Positions 34,396 through 46,509 of a DNA stretch of 64,000 nt are shown piece after piece (the first letter of the stretch is position 1; each line of letters starts with the position of its first letter). The stretch is from Siphonodentalium dalli (taxonomy: Eukaryota > Mollusca > Scaphopoda > Gadilida > Siphonodentaliidae). The notes beneath the pieces were generated by a model. The model made no database searches. It was not told the origin of the DNA and saw only the letters and a list, made by a program, of their open reading frames with translations. The position numbers and the translations under genes are program-made. The stretch spans positions 179,832,556 to 179,896,555 of the forward strand of contig CP136067.1 of NCBI GenBank assembly GCA_032622095.1, in the 5' to 3' direction.

Positions 34396-36343
34396 GCGGC
34401 CGTTGGTTAGTATCGTGGAAGTGGAACTGTCGCCGCATGACTAGGCGCGCGATATCCGCAGGTGTGGCGTGGAAGGCGTCCCCTCTGGCTGCTGTCCCTG
34501 ATTAACGATCTTAGACGCGCGAGTGATGGCAGCAGCAACCGGGCGCGGCATGATGGTCCTCCGTCCGTCGACACCCGAGATCCTAGTGTAGTACACGACT
34601 GGAGGAGATGGACCCCTGTCGTTCAGTGGCATGTGCAGACGATTGCTGAAAGGAAAATGAGACCACGCAGTATCGAGCGGATAGGGAAAGAAGTAAGCGG
34701 CATAACTAACTAAGAGGCAATCTTCAAGTTACATGAATTATATAATTTAAATGAATAATAGTTTCGAAAGTGACATGCCCGACATAAGCTAATAGAGGCA
34801 GCAGCTTATTGGAAGGTCATGACCAGTACAATTAACATGATGGTTTAGTTGAACACTTTGAGATTCAGTTGAACGTGACACGGTTGAAACAGGATCATGG
34901 GAGATAACTTTGATACCCGAAGTCATATTTGGATTTGAAGAATCATTTTAAAGAAAAAGAGCCGGAACATGGATTACCGTGTCCTGCAATGTACCGACAA
35001 TACATACGTACGGGTTAATTATCCGAGTTAACGCTACTAGAGTACAATGTCTTTGGCGTTTAGGGTAAAATAGTTTAATCGAATCGAGGAACCCGCCGCG
35101 TCAAGCCCAGAGCGATCAGATATCAATTGTCGAAGTTTGTTATTTCGTGAGACGTGCAATAATGTGTGGCCCAGAAATTTAACAGCGTCAAACAGGCGGT
35201 CGCGGACAAAATGGAGTATGAAGATAGGATAACTCTAAAAGCAAGTGATAATACAGCCAAATTTCGTGATACTCAAATGATTATATCCGGCCATATTTCG
35301 GTGAACAAAATGAGATAGAACACGTTTGGGGAAATATGATGCCACAGTATAGACAGACCAAAATTGCGGGTCCGAGCACATGATTGTCACATGGAAACAA
35401 GAAGTATATAGTCGACCACCATGGGGTAACCTGTTGGCAACACATCGAGACCTATTGATAGCACACGCGACCCGATTCAGGATACGATCGCAGCTCACGA
35501 AGTTTGGCGCGTCAAGGAGAGAACACTGGCGTTATATTGGGAGACACAATGAACTCTGATTGGAAGTTGGCAACTCACAGGACGTCATGTGAAAGCTTGC
35601 GACGGAGATAGCCGGGAAAAGGTGAAGATATTAATGGACGGATCGGATATGACGTGAAAGTGCTGGGTCATATAGGTCAGTGTTTTCAGAATAGCAGCTT
35701 TCCGATAGTGTTTGGTGTATTCATTTGGATAGCAATCCAGTGAGTGCTCGCGATGTCTGCTGAAATGATTTCCAGTAAATCAAAACGACCAGAATTAGTG
35801 ATTCAGATGAAGTTATTTGTGGATGGCAGAGTAATATTAATATCATTAATATTGTAGTAAACTATTATTGTCTTGAAGTGAATGTTGTGAGATTATCGGG
35901 AGGTTTGTTTCGTTATGTTACAAATACAGAATATAAGTTTGATCAGTAATATATATAAGGTTGTAAGAACTTCAGAGTCCTGTGAAACGGATAAAGTATT
36001 GAGCGGCACAATATTATCTATATAAGAAATCACTGAATATAATCGGGAACTATATACGACGAACGATCAATTTACAAGGGAAGAGCAACCAGGCTGCATA
36101 TTATAGGACAGCGTGCCGACAGCAACAATTGGGGGAGCTGTCAAAGTGAGACATGGAAGTACAGATTGATATAAGTTAAACTGTAAAAGGTATGGTACGG
36201 TCCGCTATATGTCCAAGGTGATCAAAGGATGGGGTTATATGTGCAACCCGAAAACGTAAATTATATTATGCTCCGAGAGATCACAGCATACCAGGAAAAG
36301 CTAACCTTGTTTCCTGGTAAAGATATAAAAATAATTAATAGTA
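34396..36343. other. No gene recognised
   Basis: A locally GC-rich patch (34440-34700) opens frames on both strands (34462-34713 and 34441-34632) with no recognisable family. The rest is AT-rich single-copy-looking sequence. Confidence 0.4.
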
Positions 36344-36960
36344 GAAATTATGATAAGCGGTCCACACAAACACTGGTGGGCCGAGAATAGAATAAAACTA
36401 AAATAAAAAGCATGCCACAGTGGTGGAAACCATGCAAGCGTGCATCACCTGAACTCTCAAAATTTAATATATGAAACCAGACGCTACAGGTTCAGAGAGA
36501 TCATCAGCATCGAGAGACCATCAGCCGTAAACATAATATATATGAGCAGACGGGGGTTGGTCGACCCGCGAAGCTGCCAAAGACGCCCCCGAGGGGACGA
36601 AGATAAGTAAATAGCATGTTGGCACCATAATAAAACAGTCAATATATAATACTCCACCCATTAAAGTGATTTGAGCAGACGGGGGTCTTTCGACCCGCGA
36701 AGCTGCCAAAGACGTCCCCGAGGGGACGAAGGTGCCTATAGATAATAGCATGTTGACACCAGATTAAAATATTCAACACGCCGAAGCGGCATCATCTGGC
36801 TCTCGGTAGATAATAACAGAAATACTAATATGATGGCCACACAAACAACGGTAGGTTGAGTAAATGATAAATTACTATGCATGCCACAGAAGTGGAAACC
36901 ACGCATGAGTGCATTGTGTGATCTCTCGAAGTGTAAAGTTTGAAGTTGGATAGTCGCACA
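36344..36960. repeat. Nested direct duplications
   Basis: The block GTGGAAACCATGCAAGCGTG (about 36409-36470) recurs as GTGGAAACCACGCATGAGTG at about 36890-36930. Between them a 130-bp unit, GAGCAGACGGGGGT..CGACCCGCGAAGCTGCCAAA, occurs twice (36544 and 36674) with a GC-rich head that can fold (CCCGAGGGG). Confidence 0.75.
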
Positions 36961-37050
36961 TGAACATCGTGCTACATATGTAAAATAGAAAAATTACATA
37001 ATTGACAAATTGCATATAGTCAACAATGAAAAAAACAAATTACGTACTAT

Positions 37051-37515
37051 ATGCATGTAGCAGGAAGTTGCTGCATACCTTGAAAATTGAAATGAATGAA
37101 GTTCGTGTTACCATATACTTAAGTCTTGAATAGAATACTGACAATTAGTGGTATATCCTTAATAATTACTTAATAGAGAAATGACGTTAATATATACATG
37201 TAGCAGGAAGATGCTGCATGCCTTGAAAATTGAAAGTAACGAATTTCGCGGCACTATAAAATAGAATACTGTCGTAGTTGTAGATAATAATCGCGTAATA
37301 TATCACTGAGAAATTACCCAATATATGCATGTAGCAGGAAGTCACTGCATACCTTGAAAAATTAAAGCAATGAAATTCAGTTCGCCATATTCAAGGTTAG
37401 AATAGAATACGTACGTGGATATATACTAAAAATATTACGAAATATATACATGTAGCCATAACTTATAATATACATGTAACAGAAAGTTGCTGCATACCTT
37501 GAAAATTGAAATACT
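37051..37515. repeat. 130-146-bp repeat, four diverged copies
   Basis: ATGCATGTAGCAGGAAGTTG plus CTGCATACCTTGAAAATTGA recurs near 37051, 37195, 37325 and 37471. It lies just outside the left TIR of the large transposon. Confidence 0.75.
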
Positions 37516-37692
37516 GAATTGGGTGTTATTTAAACAGATACGCAATTTTGAATAAATATATGTACGTGTAAGTAGTAGGATAGTATCAGTAAAAACAAAC
37601 TCGTGTAGAGCAAAATAATTAGTGAACATAAAATGTTTACCTCAGAAAGGAGCAACATGATTTGAGACTAATTGTATAACATGTCAGTTTAC

Positions 37693-37746
37693 CAGGTCTG
37701 GCACTTTTGCCAATTGCTGTATGTACGCCAATCGGCGTATATACCT
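37693..37746 (+). repeat. Left terminal inverted repeat (54 bp)
   Basis: Begins CAGGTCTGGCAC and ends CGGCGTATATACCT. Perfect reverse complement of 46510-46563. The inner part contains its own small inverted repeat, GTACGCCAATCGGCGTAT. Confidence 0.95.
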
Positions 37747-38214
37747 CTATCGACATATAAAATTGATAGACGCATCACATATCAGCTCAGTTTTATGGGA
37801 AATTTGCAATAACCATGAATTTCCTCAACACGTCGTCTAGTTCTAGGCTTAGTGTGCAGGTTCATAATCACAACTAGACGCAAAATATGTAGAGAAAAAG
37901 GGAACTTTCATGCGGCGAAGTGAATCGACTGTTCGTTGACAAGCTGTTTTCATATGCACGCTGACCCGAATGTGTGATAAAACGTTATTATTACCAAATT
38001 GACAGATTCCAAAGAGCATCTTGACAGCAGCTCAGCAAGAAGCGGCCATAGCTGTAACCAGCAGTGAAGAAGAGACTCGTCGTTGATTGGCCAAAACAGG
38101 TAGGAAAATGTTTTATTAATTAAATTGCTTACACAGTAGGTTTTCTCAACGTACGGAAAGCCGATTCGACAAAAACATAGGTCAATTTCTCAATTTCAAG
38201 CCCGATACATTCCC

Positions 38215-39262
38215 CAATCGGCGTATATACCTCGATCGCCGTATACAATTGATATCTGCAAGTCGCAAATTCAAGTCGGACAACTCTCCCAGTCTAATCA
38301 TATAGTCAATCGCCGTATATACCTCGATCGCCGTATATATATGCAATTGATAGACTCTACAAGTAGCAAATTCAAGTCGGACAACTATCCCAGTCTAATC
38401 ATATAGTCAATCGCCGTATATACCTCGATCGCCGTATATGCAATTTATATCTACACGTCTCAAATTCAAGTTCGACAACTCTCTCAGTCGGAGCATATAA
38501 TCAATCGGCGTATATACCTCGATCGCCGTATATACAATTGATATCTACACGTCTCAAATTCAAGTGCGACAACTCTCTCAGTCGGAGCATATAATCAATC
38601 GGCGTATATGCCTCGATCGCCGTATATACAATTGATATCTACACGTCTCAAATTCAAGTGCGACAACTCTCTCAGTCGGAGCATATAATCAATCGGCGTA
38701 TATACCTCGATCACCGTATATACAATTGATATCTACACGTCTCAAATTCAAGTGCGACAACTCTCTCAGTCGGAGCATATAATCAATCGGCGTATATACA
38801 TCGATCGCCGTATATACAATTGATATCTACACGTCTCAAATTCAAGTGCGACAACTCTCTCAGTCGGAGCATATAATCAATCGGCGTATATGCCTCGATC
38901 GCCGTATATACAATTGATATCTACACGTCTCAAATTCAAGTGCGACAACTCTCTCAGTCGGAGCATATAATCAATCGGCGTATATACCTCGATCACCGTA
39001 TATACAATTGATATCTACACGTCTCAAATTCAAGTGCGACAACTCTCTCAGTCGGAGCATATAATCAATCGGCGTATATACCTCGATCGCCGTATATACA
39101 ATTGATATCTACACGTCTCAAATTCAATTTCGACAACTCTCTCAGTCGAAGTAAATACGTCAATCGGCGTATATACATCGTTCGCCGTGTATACAATTGA
39201 TATGTACACGTATCAAATTCAATTTCGACAACCCCCAGTCGGAGTATATATACGCCGATTAC
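38215..39262. repeat. Subterminal array, about 11 units of ~94 bp
   Basis: Units contain AATCGGCGTATATACCTCGA, then TCGCCGTATATACAATTGAT, then CAAATTCAAGTGCGACAACT. The period is 94 bp in the homogeneous part (38485-39110) and looser at both ends. AATCGGCGTATATACCT is exactly the inner end of the TIR, and each unit carries a second, related CGCCGTATATAC, so over twenty TIR-like motifs are clustered. They lie between the left TIR and the DUF6589 gene, where transposase-binding subterminal repeats or a promoter array would be expected. Confidence 0.9.
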
Positions 39263-39495
39263 CTTGCACAACTTCGCCTAGTTAAGTGGGCACGCATATT
39301 CCCTTGATTAGGTATTTTAATTACCAATACCCTGATATAGTTTGAGATCGGCATTGATCAATGCAAGCAACACTTGTTCCAAAATCATGTAGCAACAAAG
39401 GAACCACGACGTACATATACCCGCTTGTAAGATATGACCATAGCGTTGCGCAGGTGACACAAAGCTCAAAAACAATATTTTTTTTACAGAACACA

Positions 39496-41670
39496 ATGCC
39501 GAAAAGAAAGCAGAAGCTGGAGTGCAGCTGTCTGCAGCACACCCAAATAGCAGCAGGCAAAGAGTATAAGGTGGAAACGATAGCTGCAAAGCGAACCCGT
39601 CAATCAATAATAACTGCCTTGCAAACTAATGACCTTCTAACTAAGACAACTGCTAAGAGAGGGAATATCTGCACAGCATGTAGCCAGTATGCTACGGACA
39701 TATTAATACCGGTGATACCCTCCACTAATGAAATTCCCGGACCGATAACAGATAGTGAGCAATACCCCGATGTCGACAGTATTGTCAATGCTATCAACCG
39801 AGATATGTATACCAATGATGAGCTTGCACACATTTCAACAGCCATAGGCAATGCCATAAGCAGAGAGATATTCCAAGAATCTGTTAGCAGAAGCTGTTGT
39901 ACAATGGACCTTGAGACATGGAAAGGCCAGTCACCAAAGTCATGGATATCAAATTCCAACAAAGTATTGGTAAAATTCCTCGAAGGTGCGTCGGGTATTA
40001 ACGTGGACAATTGTGTGAACGAGAAAAAACTAAAGTCGCTAATGATGGCCATTGAAGAGATATATCATTGCAGAAATTTACACCACGTAGGACGCTTATC
40101 GTATACCATCGCGTTAATCAGCTACTTCATAACATCTAGTAAGACAGTCTGTAATCTGAACTCAGCTGTACATCCGTCACCAGGCTATACCACCGTCCTG
40201 AATTGGTTCAACGCCCGATCGGAGATTGCATTAGGATGTCCAGAAAGTAGTGATATAGTAACTTTTTTCGACAACAACCAAGTCATTTGCAGACGTTGGC
40301 GGATGGTTGCTGATGCAAAGCCGCAGCTCAGTGTAACCACCAACATATTACACCTGATTCCAGACCCAGCAATGGAATTGCAGATGCAGCCAACTTTGTC
40401 ACCTGTGGGATGGTTGAACTCCACCAACGCAACACCTCTATCCCTCTACAATGGACATCCGGAAGTCTTCCGGAATTACCGCAACATCTATATTACGGAA
40501 CGGCTTTCCAAGGTGTTCAACAGCTTACGGGTAGAACACGATGTACTGATAGACGACGTGGACGCTGACACTGCGCAGGTTCTAACTGAAGCCAGGCGTC
40601 TTTCTTCGGCTAGCAAACAGGTGACTTTCGACGCTAAGGGGAAACCTCATTTCCCCTCACCCTCATCCGCCATCGATCCATACGCTTTCGTGCCTTCGAT
40701 ACATCCAACCATCCCACCATCTGCACAGCTCAGCGACCCAATGATGACGAACCCATGTTCGTTTCAGTCGACCAACAAAGTTCTCAAACATCTGCAGGAC
40801 ATAAGTTTGCAAGAACGGAATTGGACTATTGTTGGCTGCGATGGCTGTCCATATCTGTTGGTATGTAAACTTATAGAGATCACCTTCACGTGCCCGAGAT
40901 GTACATAAGAAATTCGTGGCATAAACAACTTCATCATCCACGTGAAAGCAGAGCACAAGACGACAGCCGACAGCACATCTGCATTGCAGCACAGGACGTT
41001 CGGCAATCTACTACCACTGCCAGGCGTCGGGCACATGGAAATGAACATGGTTAAAGGTTTGTTCAGGTTGCTGTGGGATGTCGTGCTTGTGGATATGGCG
41101 AAGATGCTCGGGTTCACATCACCTAAAGCCCTCGCATGTTGTCAAGCCGTATACGATCATCATAAAGGCTGGCAAATGGTTCAGATTCTGTTAGAGGGTA
41201 CGACGGACGAGCTCTTGTTGCCATACTGCCGCCAATACGTGCGTCCAACACTGGAGGGATACTTCAAATGGCTGCAGACTGCGAAGAGTAGAAACTATAT
41301 CTTTAAGGCGGATGCTGTTTTTGTATACACCTTCGCACTACATCTATATAGAGCAGCAGTCCGCCGCAATAACCACCATGCCATGGACTCTGCACACGCA
41401 AAATTTGCCCCGCTGATTTATTCCCTCAATATGCCACACTACCAGGAAATCATAATGAGAGATCGGCTACTAAATCTCCAAGCACCACCCAAAGTCGCCG
41501 ATTTCCTGAAGAGACATACAACAATGACCATGTCGGGCAACGCGTCTCAACACGAAGGAGGTGACTTCATCTTGGAGAGTAAAAATCGCAGAATCAAGAT
41601 GTGTCTCCCGCCCGGACTGCCGAATGAAAGGCGTTGGTTGAGAGCCACTAGATCGGTCGACCTCCTTTAG
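39496..41670 (+). pseudogene. DUF6589-like protein, candidate transposase, one in-frame stop
   Basis: One frame runs 39361-41670, broken only by TAA at 40906. I place the start at 39496 (MPKRKQK, a basic nuclear-signal-like start), because TTTTTTTACAG just upstream (ending 39489) is a strong splice acceptor. Total about 724 residues. The C-terminal half carries features I associate with DUF6589 proteins: VGCDGCPYLL, a Cys pair CPRC, GHMEMNMVKGLFRLLWD, KFAPLIYSLNMPHYQEI, GGDFILESKNRR and LPPGLPNERRW. Early Cys residues (CSCLQHTQ, CTACSQY) may bind zinc. DUF6589 has no proven activity that I know of. Its position in a TIR element makes it the best transposase candidate. The stop may be a mutation or an assembly error. 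Confidence 0.7.
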
Positions 41671-42834
41671 TCGGTAAATATAGTAACAGAGCCTAAATTC
41701 ACGGATCTGCACGCACAACACAAATCATCATGCACCAATCATCGGTTACCGCAATAATTGAGATCACATTAACATACATAATCATCTATCATGCAGTGTA
41801 ATATCGGTCACTTGGGGTAATTTTGACTAACACACGACGCAACCAGACAAATTCCAGGTTGATGACGTTCACAGAACAAAAACTCAATTTACGATGTGTC
41901 TTAATCCTGTTAAATATCCATTGGCACATAATGTTGACTGCACCGAATACAAGTGCGCGATTGAATTGGGAGAAGATAACGAAAATTATAATCATAAATG
42001 ATATACATAGTGTCAGAACTTCGCCACATCACTGGGGACGATATTGTGTGGAAAAAAGTTATATCGACAACTATTCCGGGAGTGGAATCATAAACAGCTG
42101 ACAAAACCGAAAAATAAACGTTGCAGCACAACATTAATTATCTTTGCATTAAGTTATATCACCATTAGTGGCAGACCAAGCCTTCTCAGCCCAAAACATC
42201 TTAGGGTATCGGTTGTGATGATGCTGTTTCAGCAGCATCATCCCAACCGATATCCCAAGAGGCTGTTGTTCGAGAAGACATGGTTTACATTAGTGGCCGA
42301 TTTATCATAATGGCGCATTCAAGTCATTTTGACGCAATTAGGACCCTTTTGTATCGGTTATTTGGAGTTATCATTAAACCTCCAGTGCATAATGAGGTTA
42401 TTTTATACGTCCTCTGGTATTGGGGATGGGTATATCAGGAGTTATTATTATACCTCCTTTATTAAGTTTTATGGAGTTATCATTAAACCTCCATGGTGGG
42501 TGAGAGTATACTATTTGCCAAACATGGACCTTGTTTCTTGTTGTTATTTAGCCAGAGTTCATCCTATGTGTATGAGTACACCTCATGTCATTTCAGTATC
42601 TCCAAACTTCTGACCAACATACTAAGATGTCAAATTTACTAAACGTTTTTTTAATTGGACCAACCATATAACATGCACCGATTTCTGACACTTCTGACTT
42701 CATCGTGTATCTCACCTGATTACATGGAATGGCAAATAATACAATTGAGTCAGAGTGTAACTACATATTATGTCGTGAAAACATAATTATTATTATTGGA
42801 AATAGGACAAAATTAACAATACATGTAATCATAT
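41671..42834. other. Intergenic part of the large transposon; hairpin
   Basis: No supported gene. A near-perfect hairpin GGGTATCGGTTGTGATGATG..CATCATCCCAACCGATATCCC spans 42204-42255. The phrase TGGAGTTATCATTAAACCTC occurs twice (about 42363 and 42473). 3' ends of the two convergent genes (DUF6589 +, MADS/PHD -) should lie here. Confidence 0.55.
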
Positions 42835-45110
42835 TCAACATACTCCGCGTTTTGAACCACGCCCACGCGGTTTTTTACTACCGGAACCGCGCCCTCGACC
42901 ACGACCACGACCTCTTCCTGAGCTGGGGCACTTCCGCTTACCCGAAGTGGGCTCAGAATGTTCCGCACACTTGAAATTGCCATCGTACACATCCTCGTCG
43001 CAGCTTATACCGACGCACACCGCGTGAGCCCAATAGTCACACGTTGCCTCATCGCAACCTACCCACCAGCTATTTAATTCGAGATCTTCCTCTGATGCAT
43101 AGTTCAGGTTGCACATCCTACAAGAGGAAATGCCAATCAGGCCCGTAGGAGCCTGAATCTTACTGTCAGCCACTCTCCTCAAGTTGGCCGACGGACTTAG
43201 GATAATACCACTAGCGTTGGCCGTCACAATGTCATCAGTCGTTGTTTCCGTCGTGCCTGTACGTCCAGTCATCGTCGCAGTCGATACCATCTCGTCCAAA
43301 GTCTCGCTCGTCGTTACTGTCACAGTCGCCATAGTCAGTATGTCATCGGTCGTGTGGGTTGTCGTCGTGCTGTCGGTTGTCGTTGTAGTGCTGTCAGTAG
43401 TCGCGTCGGTTGTCGTCATGTTGCTCGTCTCGGATGTCGTCGCCGTGCTGTCAGTGGTCGCGTCGGTTGTCGTCATGTTGGTCGTCTGGGATGTCGTCGC
43501 CGTGCTGTCAGTAGTCGCGTCGGTTGTCGCCATGTTGGTCGTCTCGGATGTCGTCGCCGTGATGTCAGTAGTCGCGTCGGTTGTCGTCATGTTGGTCGTC
43601 TGGGATGTCGTCGCCGTGCTGTCAGTAGTCGCGTCGGTTGTCGTCATGTTGGTCGTATCGTCTGTCGTCGTCATGCTGTCTGTCGTCTCCAAATTGCCTG
43701 TTTCTAGTGGGACGCCAACTGGAATTGAGTTCACGGTGCTGTATTCTGGGATAACTTCCTGGAAAATATAAAACGGCACCATAGAATTATATTCACACTC
43801 AAACATGCATTCGCGTTGTGGAACATGAAAGCAGGATGTTGGTTGGTCAAAATTACGTCACATGACGTCGCGCGCTGACCCCAACTTGCATCCATTTTAT
43901 TGTAGACGCAACTTGCTCAGAGCCACGATAATAACGTTGGAAATAGACGCTTAAAACTCTTTTAATCTGCCAGTTGACTCGATTGAGTGTAAATATCAGT
44001 AATGAATGTTGATTTTGTTGCGTTCCATAGAGTATGGATGCAAGTTGGTCTGACATTTTGTTCTTACCTTAAACAAATCCAGAAAATGATCTGTCCCTGC
44101 ATGGACAGTGTATCCGGACTCTGACGAAACTATTATGAAAACCTGTGCGCCTGTTTTGATGGCGATATCGTAACACTGAAAATATATATAAATTTCTTTT
44201 ATTTCAGCTGCACCACACCGTTGTCGGTGGCATTCATACTGACACTCAGTATGATCTCAGTGATGATGATACCGATGATTCCCAAGACTCGGAAGACGAT
44301 GATCCAACTCAACCAGTGATGGTCAACCCACCGCAACGAAAGACGACACGAATTCGTAGGACAGACTTGGGAAGGGAAATTTTCCGATGGCGACAGACTC
44401 TTAGATATTCTTATTATCTGGACAATCCTCAGAAATCTTCATTGCATACCACGTTATCAGGGAAAGAACTTAACCCATCTCTACTCGATTTCCACCGTTC
44501 CTCACAGCAAAATATTATACATTACATCGATACCTGTATCAAAACGAAATCCATATCATACACATCACGATTGCTTCCTATCACAGTTTTCGAGCAAAAC
44601 GAAAAAGAAAGACTACTGTCACTGAAGAAAGTCGACTTGAGTCGAGAGATAACATCTGCTATCCAGTCCTTAGGTGCCGCTGGTTACCAACAAGAGTCTG
44701 AGTCCTTTAACGCCAGGTGGTTGAGCGGGATCCGTCTCGACAAAAAAGCGGTTATGGTGGAGTTCCACAGCGAATTTGTGGATTCTATTAACATATTGAG
44801 GCAGACGACATCACAGGACATGGCTGCAATGCTGGCATGCGGTATGTATATTACAACCAAAAACGTTTTTATTATAGCACTACACGACAATCAGCACCAA
44901 TATACGTAGCATCAATGATAATGTAACGATAACGGTTTAACATCTCACCCCTTGAAAAAGTGTTGTCCGTCTTGAATGGTGCGACTTGGCTCGTGCCTTG
45001 CTGTCCTCTACATACTCTTTTGGTATGGGGCCTGTGTGATGTACATTGGCAGTACACGGCTGGTTTGGAAAATTTCGGCCTGGGTTGTATGCTTGTTTCC
45101 CTCGTCTGCC
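42835..45110 (-). CDS. MADS-box-like / PHD-finger fusion gene (three visible exons)
   Basis: Exons: A 45110-44949, B 44175-44068, C 43758-42835, all bounded by clear acceptors (TTAATTACAG, TATATTTTCAG, ATATTTTCCAG) and donors (GTGAGA, GTAAGAA) and all phase 0, giving 398 codons plus stop. Across A and B, HSRRTTLFQG joins CYDIAIKTGAQVFIIV and SSESGYTVHAG, aligning without gaps to the MADS-box pattern SKRK.GI.KKAYELS..TG.QV..LVASETG..Y of SRF-type factors. Exon C has a 19-residue Thr-rich unit (TTTDATTDSTATTSQTTNM) repeated about five times. It then has a PHD-like finger (CRMCNLNY, WWVGCDEATCDYWAHAVC, CAEH) and a GRGRGRGRG tail rich in Lys/Arg. No start codon is visible in A, so at least one upstream exon is missing. 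Likely a nuclear DNA- and chromatin-binding protein. The MADS assignment is inference. Confidence 0.65.
44208..44841 (+). CDS. Unknown transposon gene, exon nested in an intron of the MADS/PHD gene
   Basis: An open frame follows the acceptor TTTATTTCAG (ending 44207) and ends at the donor GCG/GTATGT (44842), phase 1. It begins with an acidic run (LSDDDDTDDSQDSEDDD), then a basic patch (PPQRKTTRIRRTDLGREIF), then about 150 residues with helical character and no family I recognise. No upstream exon with a start codon was identified. An acceptor TTTCAG ending at 46126 would, in phase, add only GFHTS and a stop. The exon lies wholly within the 44176-44948 intron of the opposite-strand gene. Composition matches coding DNA better than the flanks. 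Confidence 0.5.
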
Positions 45111-45182
45111 CTGTAATTAAATGAATGTTACTTTTGCCTAGAGATTTTACAATTTTTTAAGAAGTTATTCGTCATTGGAAAG

Positions 45183-45690
45183 TAAACAAAACACATCGCT
45201 TGTCTTTTTGAATAGCACCACCCCTCTGCGTTCCTAGCTAATCCAGACTCCACCACATCGCTTGTCTTTTGGAATAGCACCACCCCTCCGCGTTCCTAGC
45301 TAATCCAGACTCCACCACTGGGGCTTGTCTTTGGAATAGCACCACCCTCCGCGTCCCTAGCTAATCCAGACTCCACCACTGGGGCTTGTCTTTGGAATAG
45401 CACCACCCTCCGCGTCCCTAGCTAATCCAGACTCCACCACTGGGGCTTGTCTTTGGAATAGCACCACCCTCCGCGACCCTAGCTAATCCAGACTCCACCA
45501 CTGGGGCTTGTCTTTGGAATAGCACCACCCTCCGCGTCCCTAGCTAATCCAGACTCCACCACTGGGGCTTGTCTTTGGAATAGCACCACCCTCCGCGTCC
45601 CTAGCTAATCCAGACTCCACCACTGGGGCTTGTCTTTGGAATAGCACCACCCTCCACGTCCCTAGCTAAACCAAAATCCACCACTAGGGC
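45183..45690. repeat. 61-bp tandem repeat, about 8 copies
   Basis: The unit GGCTTGTCTTTGGAATAGCA plus CCACCCTCCGCGTCCCTAGC and CTAATCCAGACTCCACCACTG is highly regular from 45300 to 45650, with diverged copies at both edges. It lies in the upstream intron or 5' flank of the MADS/PHD gene, inside the transposon. Confidence 0.9.
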
Positions 45691-46509
45691 TTGTATTTAG
45701 TCAATTCATTCTCCAGATAAGCTGTTTATGTCCAGTGACTGTGTTGTAAGCAAAGACAATATGTTCATATAAACTTTATTTTTCATGTTCAACACACTGC
45801 TTGCGTAAATAATTTTGATATAATTGTATTATTACCTTCAATACTGATCTCAACTTCTCTGTGAACTCTTTATATATCTATGTCATCAAAATAACTGCAC
45901 GTGAACAACGTTTCTGCCTGAAGTGGACTGTAGCTTAATGACTGGGCACTGTAGCGTTTTTGACGGTGCGTCTTATTGCGAGCAATTTCTGAAGTAGCAG
46001 TCCCCATCCACACCCCTTGATCCCCCCAGTGGTCAATGATTTATAAAGTAAAATCCAAATTCCGTGCGCAGTTTTTAGCTGAATTTCTTGTTTTGCTAAC
46101 GAGAGTTAATTGTTTTGTCATTTCAGGTTTCCATACATCATAATCTTTCTTATCAAGGGTGCATTCTGTGCGCTTGCATTTATTCAATGCGGTATGTATT
46201 TTTACAAATGGTTGCTGTTGAGAATTATGACCAAGTTTACAAATGAACATTTCTATCTACATGCGAGCAGCAATTGTGTAGTTTTGTGTTATATCGATAC
46301 ATTTATTACTAAACTTTTTATTATGCATGTGAAATATTTGCATGGCAAAAAAAGGTACCAGATGTACGCTGGGACCGCTTTTATATAGTGTGTTTCTCTA
46401 ATTCAACTCACCATCTTTACTGTTGGGTAATCTTTGAGCACCTGGCCCAATTCTACACAACGGATTCCACGCTCCAATTTTTACGCATAACAAAAATATA
46501 GGTCCATAC
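45691..46509. other. Right interior of the large transposon; no supported gene
   Basis: On the minus strand TATATAAAG (45869-45877) followed about 30 bp later by a donor-like AAG/GTAATAAT (about 45836) could mark the promoter and first exon end of the MADS/PHD gene. This is weak. Frames at 46041-46388 have no motif. Confidence 0.3.

Noticed and set aside
34441-34713. GC-rich open frames on both strands
   Set aside because: Openness on both strands follows from GC content; no motif.
40861-40917. Short intron removing the DUF6589 stop codon (GTATGT donor)
   Set aside because: It would be about 50 nt and would delete the conserved-looking CPRC region; a nonsense mutation is simpler.
43184-43771. 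195- and 117-codon plus-strand frames
   Set aside because: Antisense shadows of the Thr-rich repeat in the MADS/PHD exon C; Val- and Arg/Cys-repetitive translations have no family.
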